From Candidatus Methylospira mobilis (lineage in GTDB: Bacteria; Pseudomonadota; Gammaproteobacteria; Methylococcales; Methylococcaceae): 64,000 nt of DNA. Shown here one piece after another: positions 28,202-37,483 of this stretch. Location: assembly GCF_009498235.1 (NCBI RefSeq), contig NZ_CP044205.1, forward strand, positions 4,629,816 to 4,693,815, in the 5' to 3' direction. The position numbers were made by a program, and so were the translations under genes. The stretch's first letter is position 1; each line of letters starts with the position of its first letter. The notes under the pieces are model-generated. The model ran no database searches, was not told the DNA's origin, and saw only the letters and a list, made by a program, of their open reading frames with translations.

Positions 28202-28531
28202 CTAGGCATGGGTTGCTTCACCCAACACATCAGAAACCCATTGACTCAGGCTTTTACCCGCTGTTTGTGCAGCTACCAGCGCGGCGGCATGCACCCGCAT
28301 CTCCGGCGGCGCATTCTGTGTTAATTTTCCACTGGCCGGCGTCTCGCCACGCGCATTGCTATCGTCAATCATGAAGTCGATAGCCGCCTCGAAATCGGCG
28401 CGCAACTCCGTCACGGTTTCGCCATGAAAACCGATGATAGCGCTTACCCCCAGTACGCGCCCTACAAAAATATTATCGCGCTCGTCGAATTCAATATGGG
28501 CGCTATAGCCCTTATAAGTCATCGTATTCAT
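28202..28531 (-). CDS. hicB: HicB-family antitoxin
   Basis: This 109-residue protein has the HicB partial RNase H-like fold at the N-terminus (MTYKGYSAHIEFDERDNIFV, then GRVLGVSAIIGFHG) and a C-terminal DNA-binding helix segment (RVHAAALVAAQTAGKSLSQW). HicB neutralises HicA mRNA interferase and represses its own operon. Its ATG overlaps the stop of the hicA frame (ATGA). With hicA frameshifted it is probably an orphan antitoxin. The pair sits between cas8f and cas2-3. Confidence 0.85.
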   Translation of the reverse strand: MNTMTYKGYSAHIEFDERDNIFVGRVLGVSAIIGFHGETVTELRADFEAAIDFMIDDSNARGETPASGKLTQNAPPEMRVHAAALVAAQTAGKSLSQWVSDVLGEATHA

Positions 28532-28784
28532 GGTGTGATCTCCAGTTGCGTGAGGATAGCGCGCACTTGTTCAACCTGATACTTTTTCGCTTCCTTACCC
28601 GGGTGAGGGCGATGAGCGTGCCACTCTACGCCATGTAGCGTGAATCTCACGCGAGAACCTTCTCGCTCGGTTTTTTTAGCACCGAGTGCGAGATTAACAA
28701 TCCCTCAATCTCGGCAAAGGCAATAGATGCCCGTGTAGGCAAAGCGAATACAGCATGCAAGATTTTTATGTGTTTGACTTTCAT
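28528..28784 (-). pseudogene. hicA: hicA mRNA interferase toxin, frameshifted
   Basis: ATG 28784 opens MKVKHIKILHAVFALPTRAS and runs to FAEIEGLLIS. The frame is then lost near 28687-28690. One base later the reading resumes as LGAKKTEREGSRVRFTLHGV and EWHAHRPHPGKEAKKYQVEQ, which carries the HicA RxRPHP-type core motif with its catalytic His. A single-base loss (or a sequence error) explains this. The product as read would be inactive. Confidence 0.75.
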
Positions 28785-28842
28785 AGGATGAATGCTATCA
28801 CTTGAATTACTTTACAATTTACTGTTGCAGGTTATGAACTGC

Positions 28843-31800
28843 TCACTGTTTTTTCCACATCCCCAACTGATCGGAATATTCGAAGCCGTTGCCGCTCAGT
28901 TTCTCTTTTTCGCCAATACGCACGCTGATTTCGCCGTAACGCAACGCCGCTTGCAGGAGCGACAGCCCTTGACGTTCGGCCTGCTGTTCCAGCAATTCTT
29001 CGTAGTCTCGATGCAGCCATAATTTGCCGCTCCAGGCCTGATCCGAAGGATCACGGTGGATTTTGTAGTATGTCTCAACCGGATTGATGCCGCCGTCCGG
29101 GGTTTTCTCAACGAATTTTCCTTCAGGCATAAGGTATAAATTTTGATGGTTGTCCTGTTTGCGAAACGGTTTCAAATGTTGCGGCAACGCCGTCAGCCAC
29201 CAGCATTCGTCGAGCCATCCTTGCAGCGCTTGCGGGCCTTGATCGTCGTAGGCGGTTAATAAATGTCGAATACTGGCATGTTCCAGATCGGCCAGATTGT
29301 TATCCGGTCTGAGTTCGGCGTTGCGCCGGATGCGCGGCAACGCATTGATGTTCGCCAACTGTGCGCCGGGGATCAAATCCATCAGGTCGTGACTGGCTAA
29401 AGGGAATTTCTCGCTTTCGTAACCGGGGCGGCAGTAGGCTGGGCGTTGTTGCTTCAGCGCTTTCAGGTTGTATTGCATTAACGCGATGTTGGCGCTTTGC
29501 GGCAGGATGTCGAAACGATGGCGTAAAATCCGCCCCGCCAGCTGAATGATGGAGCGATAGGACGACGGTTCCACCACCGCCCAGTCGAAATCGTGATCGC
29601 GTCCGACCTCTTCCACCGGCGTTGCCACCAGAATGAAAATCAGGTTTTCGGCGGTGCTGTGATCCAGATGCCGGCGTATCAGCGTATCGTCGAACGGTGA
29701 GCGTTTGCTGCGTTTCAGCACCGTATCCAGATGTTTTTCCTGCGCGTGGCGCAGCAATAACACCTGTTGGCTGTGATATGCCATCACGCGCATATCCACC
29801 GTTTCCGGCCATTGCGCCTGCGCCAGATATTGGGTCAGCCGGATACAGGGCGGAATATTCGCCATGCGCACCACGCCGAACGATACGTATTTACCGCTAT
29901 GAGGGTCGGTTAGGGCGTGACGCCGGTGCTGGACGATAATCGCTTGCTGAACGACCGCGAAATACTGCTGCTCCATGCCGGTTTCGTCGCAGTCGGACGG
30001 TATGCAGGCAACAATTTCGGCTATGCGCCTGACCGGCTGTTTTTGCAATTGCCCGCTGCGTTTTTCGATAAAATGCTGATGCGCCTGACGATAGCTTTGT
30101 CTGCGCACGGGAATTTCCGCATCCTGTACCGTTTCGATACGGGTGGCGAATTCGTCTATCCAGGCGCAGCCGATTTGGTGTTTGATGTCCCGGGTCAGTG
30201 CAAACAGCCGCCAGCCTTGCTGATAGGCGTTGAAATAGCCTTCGGCCAGATCGGGCGGAATCGTGGCAGAGGAAATCATCACCTTGCGTCCCAGCATCCC
30301 GGCCAGATGGATCAAACGGCCTATTGCGACCAGATCGTCGCCGTCGAAGTCGTCGATTTCATCTATCACCAGATCCGACGACATCAGGCGCAAATACGGC
30401 AGGATATAGCGTCCGCCGCGCTTGGTTTCGGTTGCCGCCATCAGATGATCGATGGTGCAGGCCAGAACCGGGGCGTACAGGAATTTTTGTTTGCGTTCGT
30501 CGGCCTTGCCGTTGCCATCGCACCACACGGTACTGAGCGCGCTTAAGGTGTGATCCGGTATCTCGAAATCAATCGCGTTGTCTTCCCATAATTCTTCCGT
30601 CGATTCGGAACCGTTTTTTTCGTGATCGCTTTCGGCATCCGCTGCCGCTTCCGCCGTTTGCCGGTGCAGTTCCATCACCGCGCGCGAACCGATCATCACC
30701 GCCAGTTCGCTATCGTCCAGGCCTATGCGGTCGCGGTATTCCTGGCCGGTTTGCAGCGTCAGCGTGCGCAACCCGAGCGCCAGCGCATAACGCAGGCTGT
30801 CGCCGTCGACGGATAAAGCCTGCATGATTTTGGCGTTGGCCAGGGTTTTACCGCAGCCGGTACTGGCCATGTTGACCGCGAAAAAACCGTAGCGCGCGTT
30901 GCCGGTGTTTTCTTCGGCTTTCCAGGCCTTGATTTTTTCCACGGCCTTGTCCTGCCAGCGGAAGCGGTCGTCGGCGCTTTTTTGTTTCAGTCTTTTTACA
31001 TCGTAAACGCGCGGCACGTCGTCTTCGAAAGCAGGCAACAATTGCGCGTTTATCAATGTCTGTCTGGCGACGCCGATCAAGTGTTCGTCCAGCGCCTGTT
31101 TGAATCGGCCGGTTTTTTTGTCGGTGTTGGCGTACAGCGGCAGCGCGTTGCCCCACTGTTTGTCGGCATCCTGCGAGGAATAATGGTGATCGCCCAGCAT
31201 CAGGCTCAAACGCGCATGCTGCAAAATCAGCCGGTAGCTGCCGTCGCTGACGGCTTGCTGCAGCAGCGGTAACGCATCCTGCAGGCGCACCGCCCATTTT
31301 TTTGCCTGCTTTAACCAGCGAGCAGACCGGCTGGGCAAGCCTTTCGGGAAAGTCAGGCAATCGGCGATGTTTTCATCGCTGTTTCGATAGCCGAATTCGG
31401 CGCTGATGACTGAAAATAACAGCTCGAATTGTGTAACCTGCGGCGCGCCTTTGAAACTATCCTGGGGCAGCGGCAAGCGATGATGCGCAACCATCAGCCA
31501 CGCCAGCATGGAAGCGGCGGGCGGCAATTTTGCCAATGGTTTATGAGTGGCGTTTGCCGCCAATATTGTTTTGAGCTGTGCTTCGTCGATTTCGCCTGCG
31601 GCCAGACGCGACAGCCAGCACTCATCGCTGTCGCCGTTCACAAACGCATGCAGCAGCAGACAGGATACCCATTCGTGGCGTAGCGGATCGGCGATGATTT
31701 TTTTCGATTTGCCCGGTTTCAGTTTGGATTGAAAAAACAGGGAGGCCTTGCCCCAATCATGAAACAGCGCCGCCAACGCGGCCAATGCCTTGATCAGCGG

Positions 31801-32127
31801 CAGCAAACGCCAGTCGTTTTCCCATTGGGTGTTGATGACGGTTTTACGCGTGCTATGCACCGGCACGATGCCTTGCGCATTGAATTTTTTACGGTTGCCG
31901 ACGATCCACACCAGCTCGCTGCGTCCACGGCTACGCAGCCAGTGGCAGGAAACGGCGGTGTTTTTCGATGCGGTTTTGCGCAGCAGTTTTTTTACTGCAT
32001 CGAGGCCGTCGCTGGTGATCACTGTTTGCCAGGTACAATCGCCGATACGATCGGCAAAGCTGTCGAGTACGCGGCGGGTTTTGTTCAGCGCGTTTTTCTC
32101 GCACTGCGAAACGAAGGTCACCATCAT
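28843..32127 (-). CDS. cas3: Cas2-3 fusion (Cas3f) nuclease-helicase
   Basis: This 1,094-residue protein combines an N-terminal Cas2-like domain (MVTFVSQCEKNALNKTRRVL), an HD nuclease domain (ALFHDWGKAS and RHEWVS) and a superfamily 2 helicase (Walker A STGCGKT, DEIDDFDGDD as the DExD-type box, SSATIPP). It degrades DNA unwound after Cascade binding and, with Cas1, forms the integrase complex. The frame is intact and of normal length. Its ATG overlaps the cas1 stop. With csy3 broken, its adaptation role may be the only one left. Confidence 0.96.
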   Translation of the reverse strand: MMVTFVSQCEKNALNKTRRVLDSFADRIGDCTWQTVITSDGLDAVKKLLRKTASKNTAVSCHWLRSRGRSELVWIVGNRKKFNAQGIVPVHSTRKTVINTQWENDWRLLPLIKALAALAALFHDWGKASLFFQSKLKPGKSKKIIADPLRHEWVSCLLLHAFVNGDSDECWLSRLAAGEIDEAQLKTILAANATHKPLAKLPPAASMLAWLMVAHHRLPLPQDSFKGAPQVTQFELLFSVISAEFGYRNSDENIADCLTFPKGLPSRSARWLKQAKKWAVRLQDALPLLQQAVSDGSYRLILQHARLSLMLGDHHYSSQDADKQWGNALPLYANTDKKTGRFKQALDEHLIGVARQTLINAQLLPAFEDDVPRVYDVKRLKQKSADDRFRWQDKAVEKIKAWKAEENTGNARYGFFAVNMASTGCGKTLANAKIMQALSVDGDSLRYALALGLRTLTLQTGQEYRDRIGLDDSELAVMIGSRAVMELHRQTAEAAADAESDHEKNGSESTEELWEDNAIDFEIPDHTLSALSTVWCDGNGKADERKQKFLYAPVLACTIDHLMAATETKRGGRYILPYLRLMSSDLVIDEIDDFDGDDLVAIGRLIHLAGMLGRKVMISSATIPPDLAEGYFNAYQQGWRLFALTRDIKHQIGCAWIDEFATRIETVQDAEIPVRRQSYRQAHQHFIEKRSGQLQKQPVRRIAEIVACIPSDCDETGMEQQYFAVVQQAIIVQHRRHALTDPHSGKYVSFGVVRMANIPPCIRLTQYLAQAQWPETVDMRVMAYHSQQVLLLRHAQEKHLDTVLKRSKRSPFDDTLIRRHLDHSTAENLIFILVATPVEEVGRDHDFDWAVVEPSSYRSIIQLAGRILRHRFDILPQSANIALMQYNLKALKQQRPAYCRPGYESEKFPLASHDLMDLIPGAQLANINALPRIRRNAELRPDNNLADLEHASIRHLLTAYDDQGPQALQGWLDECWWLTALPQHLKPFRKQDNHQNLYLMPEGKFVEKTPDGGINPVETYYKIHRDPSDQAWSGKLWLHRDYEELLEQQAERQGLSLLQAALRYGEISVRIGEKEKLSGNGFEYSDQLGMWKKQ

Positions 32128-33071
32128 AAGCGGCTGCCTTCCTCGCTCAACGTTTTGACAGCCTCGAACATGAAATCCAGCGCCTTATGTTCGGCAAAGC
32201 TTTGCAGGCATTGCTGGCGAAATTCCTGTTCGTTCATTTTTTCCGAGGCACAGATAAACGCCCAGGGCAGAACCAACGCATCCTTCACCAGATCGGCGAC
32301 ATCGAAAACCAACGCGCCGCGCCGGGTTTTGCCGTGCATGACCGCGAAGCCGTGCGGTATGCCCAGCACCCAGAGCGTGGTGGCGGCCAGACCGTAAGCC
32401 AGATAATTGCCGTGATTCAAAAAGGCGTTGGCGTCGTCTTCACCGGCATGATCGCGCGTAAAACCGTCATGCCGGGTCAGGTTGGCGGCGATTTTATAGA
32501 GGTTTTTGGTGAGCTGCGCTTCCGCCGTCAGCAGGTCGGTCACACTCGCGCTCTGCGCTATTTTGGTTTTGGCGTTGCTCAATGCCCGCTCCACATCGGC
32601 ATCGTCGGCATATAAACCGTGCGCTTGCAAATCCCTGTCCCTGCCCCAAACCTGCTGTAAATAATCGAGACGCAGTTGCTGCAAACGTTTCGCCACCGCC
32701 AGGCGTTTGTTGCCGTCGAACCAGAACGCCAGCCAGTTCTGAACGTATTCGGTTGGACGGTATTCGCTTTGCGGCGACAGCCATTCCACCTCGCCGGCGG
32801 CAATCAGCGGCGTGCCGCCGCTGCCGCTGAAGCCGATCAACACCCCGGCGGATGCCAGCATCCTGACCGCCGACTGCGTGATCGAAGTACCCATGCCCAG
32901 CAGTATCACCGTGGTGTTGGCAATCGGGATATTCCAGTATTGTTTTTCATTGGTTTCGTCGGTGAGATACACCACCCGGCCGTCCTTCTGCATTACCCGG
33001 CACTTTTCCAGGTAATAAATGTTGGCGCGCTTGGAGTGTAATATCGCTTTCAGATCGGAAAGTTGGTCCAT
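32124..33071 (-). CDS. cas1: Cas1f integrase
   Basis: This 315-residue metal-dependent integrase inserts new spacers next to the leader. The N-terminus LKAILHSKRANIYYLEKCRV, the WNIPIANTT segment, PQSEYRPTEYVQ, the active-site Glu/His region (LTAEAQLTKNLYKIA and GIPHGFAVMHGKTRRG) and DVADLVKDALVLP are all present. Length and frame are normal. Its first 39 bases have a diverged second copy at 40901-40939, fused to an hsdS fragment. It lies 46 bases after the UvrD-like gene. Confidence 0.97.
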   Translation of the reverse strand: MDQLSDLKAILHSKRANIYYLEKCRVMQKDGRVVYLTDETNEKQYWNIPIANTTVILLGMGTSITQSAVRMLASAGVLIGFSGSGGTPLIAAGEVEWLSPQSEYRPTEYVQNWLAFWFDGNKRLAVAKRLQQLRLDYLQQVWGRDRDLQAHGLYADDADVERALSNAKTKIAQSASVTDLLTAEAQLTKNLYKIAANLTRHDGFTRDHAGEDDANAFLNHGNYLAYGLAATTLWVLGIPHGFAVMHGKTRRGALVFDVADLVKDALVLPWAFICASEKMNEQEFRQQCLQSFAEHKALDFMFEAVKTLSEEGSRL

Positions 33072-33117
33072 GGTGCAGAGTTGTCCGGCGTTATGGCGTA
33101 TTTTTTATGCTGTAGTA

Positions 33118-35988
33118 TCACTCGTAAGGGTTGCCGCCATGCTCAGCCAGATACAACTCCGCCGACACAGGATTACCGGTCGGCTCGTAGATATCCGGCC
33201 TTAACAGCCGATCGACAAAGCGCCAATACATGGGTTCGGAGAATTCCTTAACCAACGGCAAATTGAGCGCGGCGTAGACAGGCGTCCAGGCTTCTTCCTC
33301 GCCGTTTTTAACACGCACTGACAGAGCGGGGTTGAACTGATACCAGCCTGTTCTAACGCGTTGAAATAAACGCCGGTTATAGGCGTAATCGCGCTCCACC
33401 TCGTTGCGAGACAGCACGCCGGATAAATAGGGGCGCTTGCGGCGATGTTCCGGCAGCACCGACAACGGCGCCAGTTCGTAGGCGGCGAGCAAAGCTTTGG
33501 TATCGAAGGCGGGCGGCTCTCCCCATCGCCCCCTGCTGAAGCAGAATTTGAACAAGGCCCACATCGTCTGGAACAGAAAATACTCGCTCAAATGGCGATC
33601 AATGCGCACCAGGCGTTCGCCTGCCATTACGTCCACAGCAGGCGGGGCGATCAAGCCGTAAATTGTGGCGAAAGACTGTTGGGCGAATTGCTTATCCTTA
33701 TGTTGAAATACCCTGACCATGGCCCAATGCAAGGCGTTGCGCCCAAGATGGTCGGTCAATTCGATGTTGGCGCCGCGCTCCAGCAAAGCTTCGATCAGCG
33801 GGATATTGCCCGTGGCTGCTGCAGCCATCAATGGCGTAAAATTCATCGGCGAACGGTAATCGACGCCGTGACGCTCGCATTCGCGCAGAACCTCCTTGAA
33901 ATTGTTCTGCTCGTAGCGGCCCAGGTGCTTGCGCCGCAGCGACGGAAATTGTTGCGCGTAATGTTTGGCCTGCTCGTATTTGCCGTAGCGCCCCAAATAA
34001 GCGACCAGAACGGACTCGCTGTACATGGCGGCGTATTCGAACAGCTGATGGCGGTATTTCGCGCTGGGCGCCTGTTCGTGAAACACCTTGCCCAGATGTT
34101 CGCGCAGCCTGGCTTCGTCGAATACCGGCCACGGAACCGGAACCTGTTTGAGTATGTTCTTGCGGATGGCGTCGGCCTGTTCCTGCTTGCCCTGCAATTC
34201 CAGTTTGCGCGCTTCTTTCTGCCAATCCTCCAGCGTGGAGGTTTTGGCCTCCACCTGCATTTTGTCCGCGCCGGCCTGAATGCCCAGCAATTGTAGCAAC
34301 GGATGGCGCGCGTCGGATTCGATCAGATAGATGCGTTTGATCGCGCGGGTCAGCGCTACATACAAGGCGTTGACGAAAAACTTGTAGACTTCCAGCGACT
34401 TGTCGCTTTTATCCCTGGCGCGGCGATAGTCCAGCTCTTCGACTTCCAGATCCCTGGCTGTCACGCCTTCGGCAATTTCCAGATATTCGGCGCGATTGGC
34501 GGAAACGAAGCGGTACAGCACGATATTTTCGTACTCCAGCCCCTTGGCCTCGTGGATGGAAAAGATCAGCGGCGTCTGGAAAAAGCGGCGCGCTTCGGCC
34601 TTGTCTTCGTCGCGCATCACCAGCACCGCGAACTGGGTGGAGGCTTTGGTTTTTTCGTTCAGCTCGCGCTTGACGTTGTCTTTATCCGCCAAGGTCGTGA
34701 CTGCGCCCAAATCGCCGGAAACCGCCTCCACCAGAAAATTGCTTTCGCGGTCGATAGAGCCGAAACGCCTGTGTTTGACTTTCAGCAACGCGTTGGAGAC
34801 GCGGATGGCTTCGCCGCCGTTGCGGAAATTGGCGCGCAGCACCTTCAATTCCTGGTGGGCGGCCAGATCGGGATCATTCCAGAACAGCGACTTGACCTTG
34901 CTCCAGGAGAAAAAATTGGGATGGACAATCTGGTTGGAATCGCCGCACAGCAGGAAATGCCCCGGTTTTTTCAATTGCGCCAGTATCAGAGCGAGTTGAG
35001 CTGTGGTCAAATCCTGCACCTCGTCCACTACCACGAAGTCGTAACGCGGCTGCGCTTCCTGCCGCCATTCGTGAGCGATGAGGTTGAGATCGTATAGTTT
35101 GGTTTCCTGCAGCCAGACGCGATATTTTTCGAACAGGCCGTAAAGGGCGTCGCGCTGGTCTAGCGGAAAAATCGACTGGCGCACGCCCAGTTCGCGGTAT
35201 TGTTCGAGGCTGAGCACCCCGACGGCATCGGCAGCGATAACGCCCCGTATTTCCTCGAACGCCTGATGCGCGTCCACGCCCTTGAAGCCGGCGCGCTGGC
35301 GGCTGAACCACGAAGAAAAATCGCGCCAGCCGGCTTCGCGCCCGGTGGGTACGCGTATGGTTTCGACGAATTCGCGATAAGACAGGAATATCGCCTCCTG
35401 GCCCGGGTGCTCGAAGCCGTTGGCGTAATACAAATCGCGCGCGCTTTGCGCCAGATAGGCGGAGTGGGTAACGTACAGCACCTCGCCCTCGGCGTGTTTC
35501 ATCTTTTCCAGCGTCAGCGCGGTCTTGCCGCTACCGGCCCCGCCCACCACGATCAGCGGCGGCGGCAGACAATAAATCGCCTCTTGAACGTCGTCGAAGG
35601 AAATCACCTTGTCCAGCAAATGGATATCGCCGCGCTCGGGATGTATATAGCGCACTTCTTCAGCGTCGTTGGCGGCTTCGCGCGCATCGACGTTGGGAAT
35701 CAGCGCTTCGTCCACCGCCGCTCCGCGCAGAAAGCGCGATTTGTCGTAAGCATGGTTGGCGATTACCTCCAGCATCAACGCATAAACCGTATCGCCGTGA
35801 CGCACGATGGAAAACAGCAGCCGGTTGGAAGCGTCGAGACGGGCGCGGTAAAATTTGCCGTGGCTCAGGCTGGTCAGTTTTTTCACTTCAGCCGAGCGGA
35901 AATCGTCGCGCTCAATGGCTGCCTTGACTTTTTTGTAAGCGGCCTTGGCTATGGATTTATTCAGGCCGATATATTCGAGAACTCTCAT
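33118..35988 (-). CDS. RelE/ParE-like domain, UvrD-type helicase and ankyrin repeats
   Basis: This protein of 956 residues has three parts. Residues 1-88 (YRARLDASNRLLFSIVRHGD, NHAYDKSRFLRG) resemble the RelE/ParE toxin fold. Residues ~140-620 are a superfamily 1A helicase: Walker A VVGGAGSGKTA near 147-157, DEVQDL as motif II, GDSNQIVHPN as motif III, LRANFRN, HEAKGLEYENIVL as motif V and YVALTRAIKRIYLIE as motif VI. The C-terminal third contains at least two ankyrin-type repeats (FTPLMAAAATGNIPLIEALL, then GRNALHWA). ATG 35988 is preferred; a GTG at 36039 is possible. It is transcribed towards cas1. The role is unknown; defence is suggested only by position. Confidence 0.8.
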   Translation of the reverse strand: MRVLEYIGLNKSIAKAAYKKVKAAIERDDFRSAEVKKLTSLSHGKFYRARLDASNRLLFSIVRHGDTVYALMLEVIANHAYDKSRFLRGAAVDEALIPNVDAREAANDAEEVRYIHPERGDIHLLDKVISFDDVQEAIYCLPPPLIVVGGAGSGKTALTLEKMKHAEGEVLYVTHSAYLAQSARDLYYANGFEHPGQEAIFLSYREFVETIRVPTGREAGWRDFSSWFSRQRAGFKGVDAHQAFEEIRGVIAADAVGVLSLEQYRELGVRQSIFPLDQRDALYGLFEKYRVWLQETKLYDLNLIAHEWRQEAQPRYDFVVVDEVQDLTTAQLALILAQLKKPGHFLLCGDSNQIVHPNFFSWSKVKSLFWNDPDLAAHQELKVLRANFRNGGEAIRVSNALLKVKHRRFGSIDRESNFLVEAVSGDLGAVTTLADKDNVKRELNEKTKASTQFAVLVMRDEDKAEARRFFQTPLIFSIHEAKGLEYENIVLYRFVSANRAEYLEIAEGVTARDLEVEELDYRRARDKSDKSLEVYKFFVNALYVALTRAIKRIYLIESDARHPLLQLLGIQAGADKMQVEAKTSTLEDWQKEARKLELQGKQEQADAIRKNILKQVPVPWPVFDEARLREHLGKVFHEQAPSAKYRHQLFEYAAMYSESVLVAYLGRYGKYEQAKHYAQQFPSLRRKHLGRYEQNNFKEVLRECERHGVDYRSPMNFTPLMAAAATGNIPLIEALLERGANIELTDHLGRNALHWAMVRVFQHKDKQFAQQSFATIYGLIAPPAVDVMAGERLVRIDRHLSEYFLFQTMWALFKFCFSRGRWGEPPAFDTKALLAAYELAPLSVLPEHRRKRPYLSGVLSRNEVERDYAYNRRLFQRVRTGWYQFNPALSVRVKNGEEEAWTPVYAALNLPLVKEFSEPMYWRFVDRLLRPDIYEPTGNPVSAELYLAEHGGNPYE

Positions 35989-36209
35989 GCGGAACCAACA
36001 GGGGAAAATAGAATGAGCGCTATGAAACGATTGACTCACAGCGTAGCGGCAGACGGAACAATGAAGCCGTCCTGATATCGGATATTTTACGGAGATATTG
36101 CGGTTATTTCACTTTGACGTACTTCTTTCTGATTTTCCTCCATAAGGAAAGCGCGTACTGGCCGGTCATATTTGTACAGTAGAGATGTACGCTATCGTGT
36201 GATGCGCCA

Positions 36210-36262
36210 GTTTTGAGTTCGGCTACCTTGGCTTGGAGCAAGTCAAAAGCGTAAGGATGGTA
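36210..36262 (-). pseudogene. hsdS: hsdS remnant (C-terminal helix fragment)
   Basis: The minus strand encodes YAFDLLQAKVAELK, nearly identical to YAFDALQAKIAELK in the larger hsdS fragment at 40187-40939. The two DNA copies differ at several bases, so they are diverged homologues rather than a recent duplication. The remainder of the gene is missing here. Confidence 0.65.
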
Positions 36263-36314
36263 TTTTTATAGTGCGTTGTGGCGTGGAATGATAGCTTTAA
36301 CTTTGAGTCTCGTC

Positions 36315-36460
36315 GGCATCTGAACATAAGTTCTCCAAGGGAAACACTGATTTAATCGGTTTTTGCGCTGATTTTAAAAGCAACCCATTGATTTTACGCG
36401 CCCGCAATCAGCGGATTTTGAATTAATCAGTGTTTCCCAAGAGAACTTATGTTCAGATGC
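36315..36460. mobile_element. MITE-like element with ~40-bp terminal inverted repeats
   Basis: The left end starts GCATCTGAACATAAGTTCTC and continues GGGAAACACTGATT; the right end is its near-perfect inverted copy. Both arms are about 38-40 bp with only a few differences, around a ~65-base core. No transposase is encoded, and no clear target-site duplication was seen. It sits directly upstream of the HATPase cassette. Confidence 0.65.
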
Positions 36461-36601
36461 AATATTTGCGAATAACCGGCAAACACGCCACAATTATCCA
36501 TAATGCTATGGATAGCAAGGTTACCGATAGCAGGAACAGGCTTGCCCACTACCGAACAGAGAGTTTGCCATGCACTTTATCCTGAAAAATCTACCGTTGG
36601 C

Positions 36602-37474
36602 ATGATTCATCGCCTGCCAACAATTCGTAGTGACCTGAATGGATTCACAGGACTGGGCGGTTTGGCCGAGTGGGCCAAAGACCTTGCTGATGACTGCTTG
36701 GAAGTCGATTTTTCACAGTGCGGTTTTTTCGACGCCAACTTGGCAGCTTGTCTGGCAAGCGTACTGGCGCGAGTAGCCGAAAAATCCAACACTATCAAAA
36801 TCACCAGCGTAGGCCAGGAAGCCGAGAAAATTTTACGCAAAAACAACTTTCTATCCAGCTATGGTTATAGCTCTTTGGCGGACAACAACCACACTACATT
36901 GCCGTTTGCCCGTATTCAGATTGCGGATCAAAACTGCTTCGCCGAGTACTTGGACCAGCATATGAACGGTAAAGGCATCCCTCGCATGTCCGAAGCGCTG
37001 AGCAAACTTTTTCGGCAAAGTATTTTCGAGGTATTCCAGAACTGTATTATTCATTCCAGTTCGCAATCCGGTATCTTCGTCTGCGGACAGTTTTACCCCC
37101 GCCTTAAACGGCTCGACCTGACTATTTCCGATGCCGGCGTCGGTATTCGAACCAATGTAAGGCGTCATCTGCGAAACAACCAAATCAAATCGGTTGACGC
37201 AATCCGCTGGGCGCTGAAGGAAGGCAACAGCACCAAGATCAACAATCAACCGGGCGGTATGGGCCTGAAACTGCTGAAAGAATTCATCGAGTTAAATAAG
37301 GGCAAGATTCAGATCGTCTCCCGGCAGGGTTTCTACCAATTTGAACGCAGCCAGGAAACCTTTCGAGCGCTTTCCTCCGACCTTCCAGGCACCACCGTCA
37401 ATCTGGAAATCAATACCGGAGATCGCCATACTTACCGGCTAAAATCGGAAGTCACTCCCGACGACATTTTTTAG
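36602..37474 (+). CDS. STAS-like plus GHKL ATPase protein of a three-gene cassette
   Basis: This protein of 290 residues (from ATG 36602; the frame opens at 36503) has an N-terminal STAS-like part (LEVDFSQCGFFDANLAACLA) and a C-terminal GHKL (HATPase_c) domain. The N-box is IFEVFQNCIIHS (Asn147), the G1 box DAGVGIR (Asp177) and the G2 box GGMGLKLL (218-225). This resembles anti-sigma kinases such as SpoIIAB/RsbW and related ATPases, not a membrane sensor kinase. No transmembrane segment is visible. The next gene follows after 9 bases. I infer a partner-switch role with the STAS-like protein. Confidence 0.75.
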   Translation: MIHRLPTIRSDLNGFTGLGGLAEWAKDLADDCLEVDFSQCGFFDANLAACLASVLARVAEKSNTIKITSVGQEAEKILRKNNFLSSYGYSSLADNNHTTLPFARIQIADQNCFAEYLDQHMNGKGIPRMSEALSKLFRQSIFEVFQNCIIHSSSQSGIFVCGQFYPRLKRLDLTISDAGVGIRTNVRRHLRNNQIKSVDAIRWALKEGNSTKINNQPGGMGLKLLKEFIELNKGKIQIVSRQGFYQFERSQETFRALSSDLPGTTVNLEINTGDRHTYRLKSEVTPDDIF

Positions 37475-37483
37475 GGTAGCACC

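Larger units (their letters stand above)
36040..36601. other. intergenic region with hsdS remnant and MITE-like element
   Basis: This gap has no intact gene. It contains an hsdS remnant (36210-36262) and a palindromic element (36315-36460), followed by the presumed promoter of the HATPase cassette. Confidence 0.6.

Noticed and set aside
33118-35988. The UvrD-type protein as GajB of a Gabija system
   Set aside because: No OLD-family nuclease gene (GajA) is adjacent, and the RelE-like and ankyrin parts do not fit GajB.
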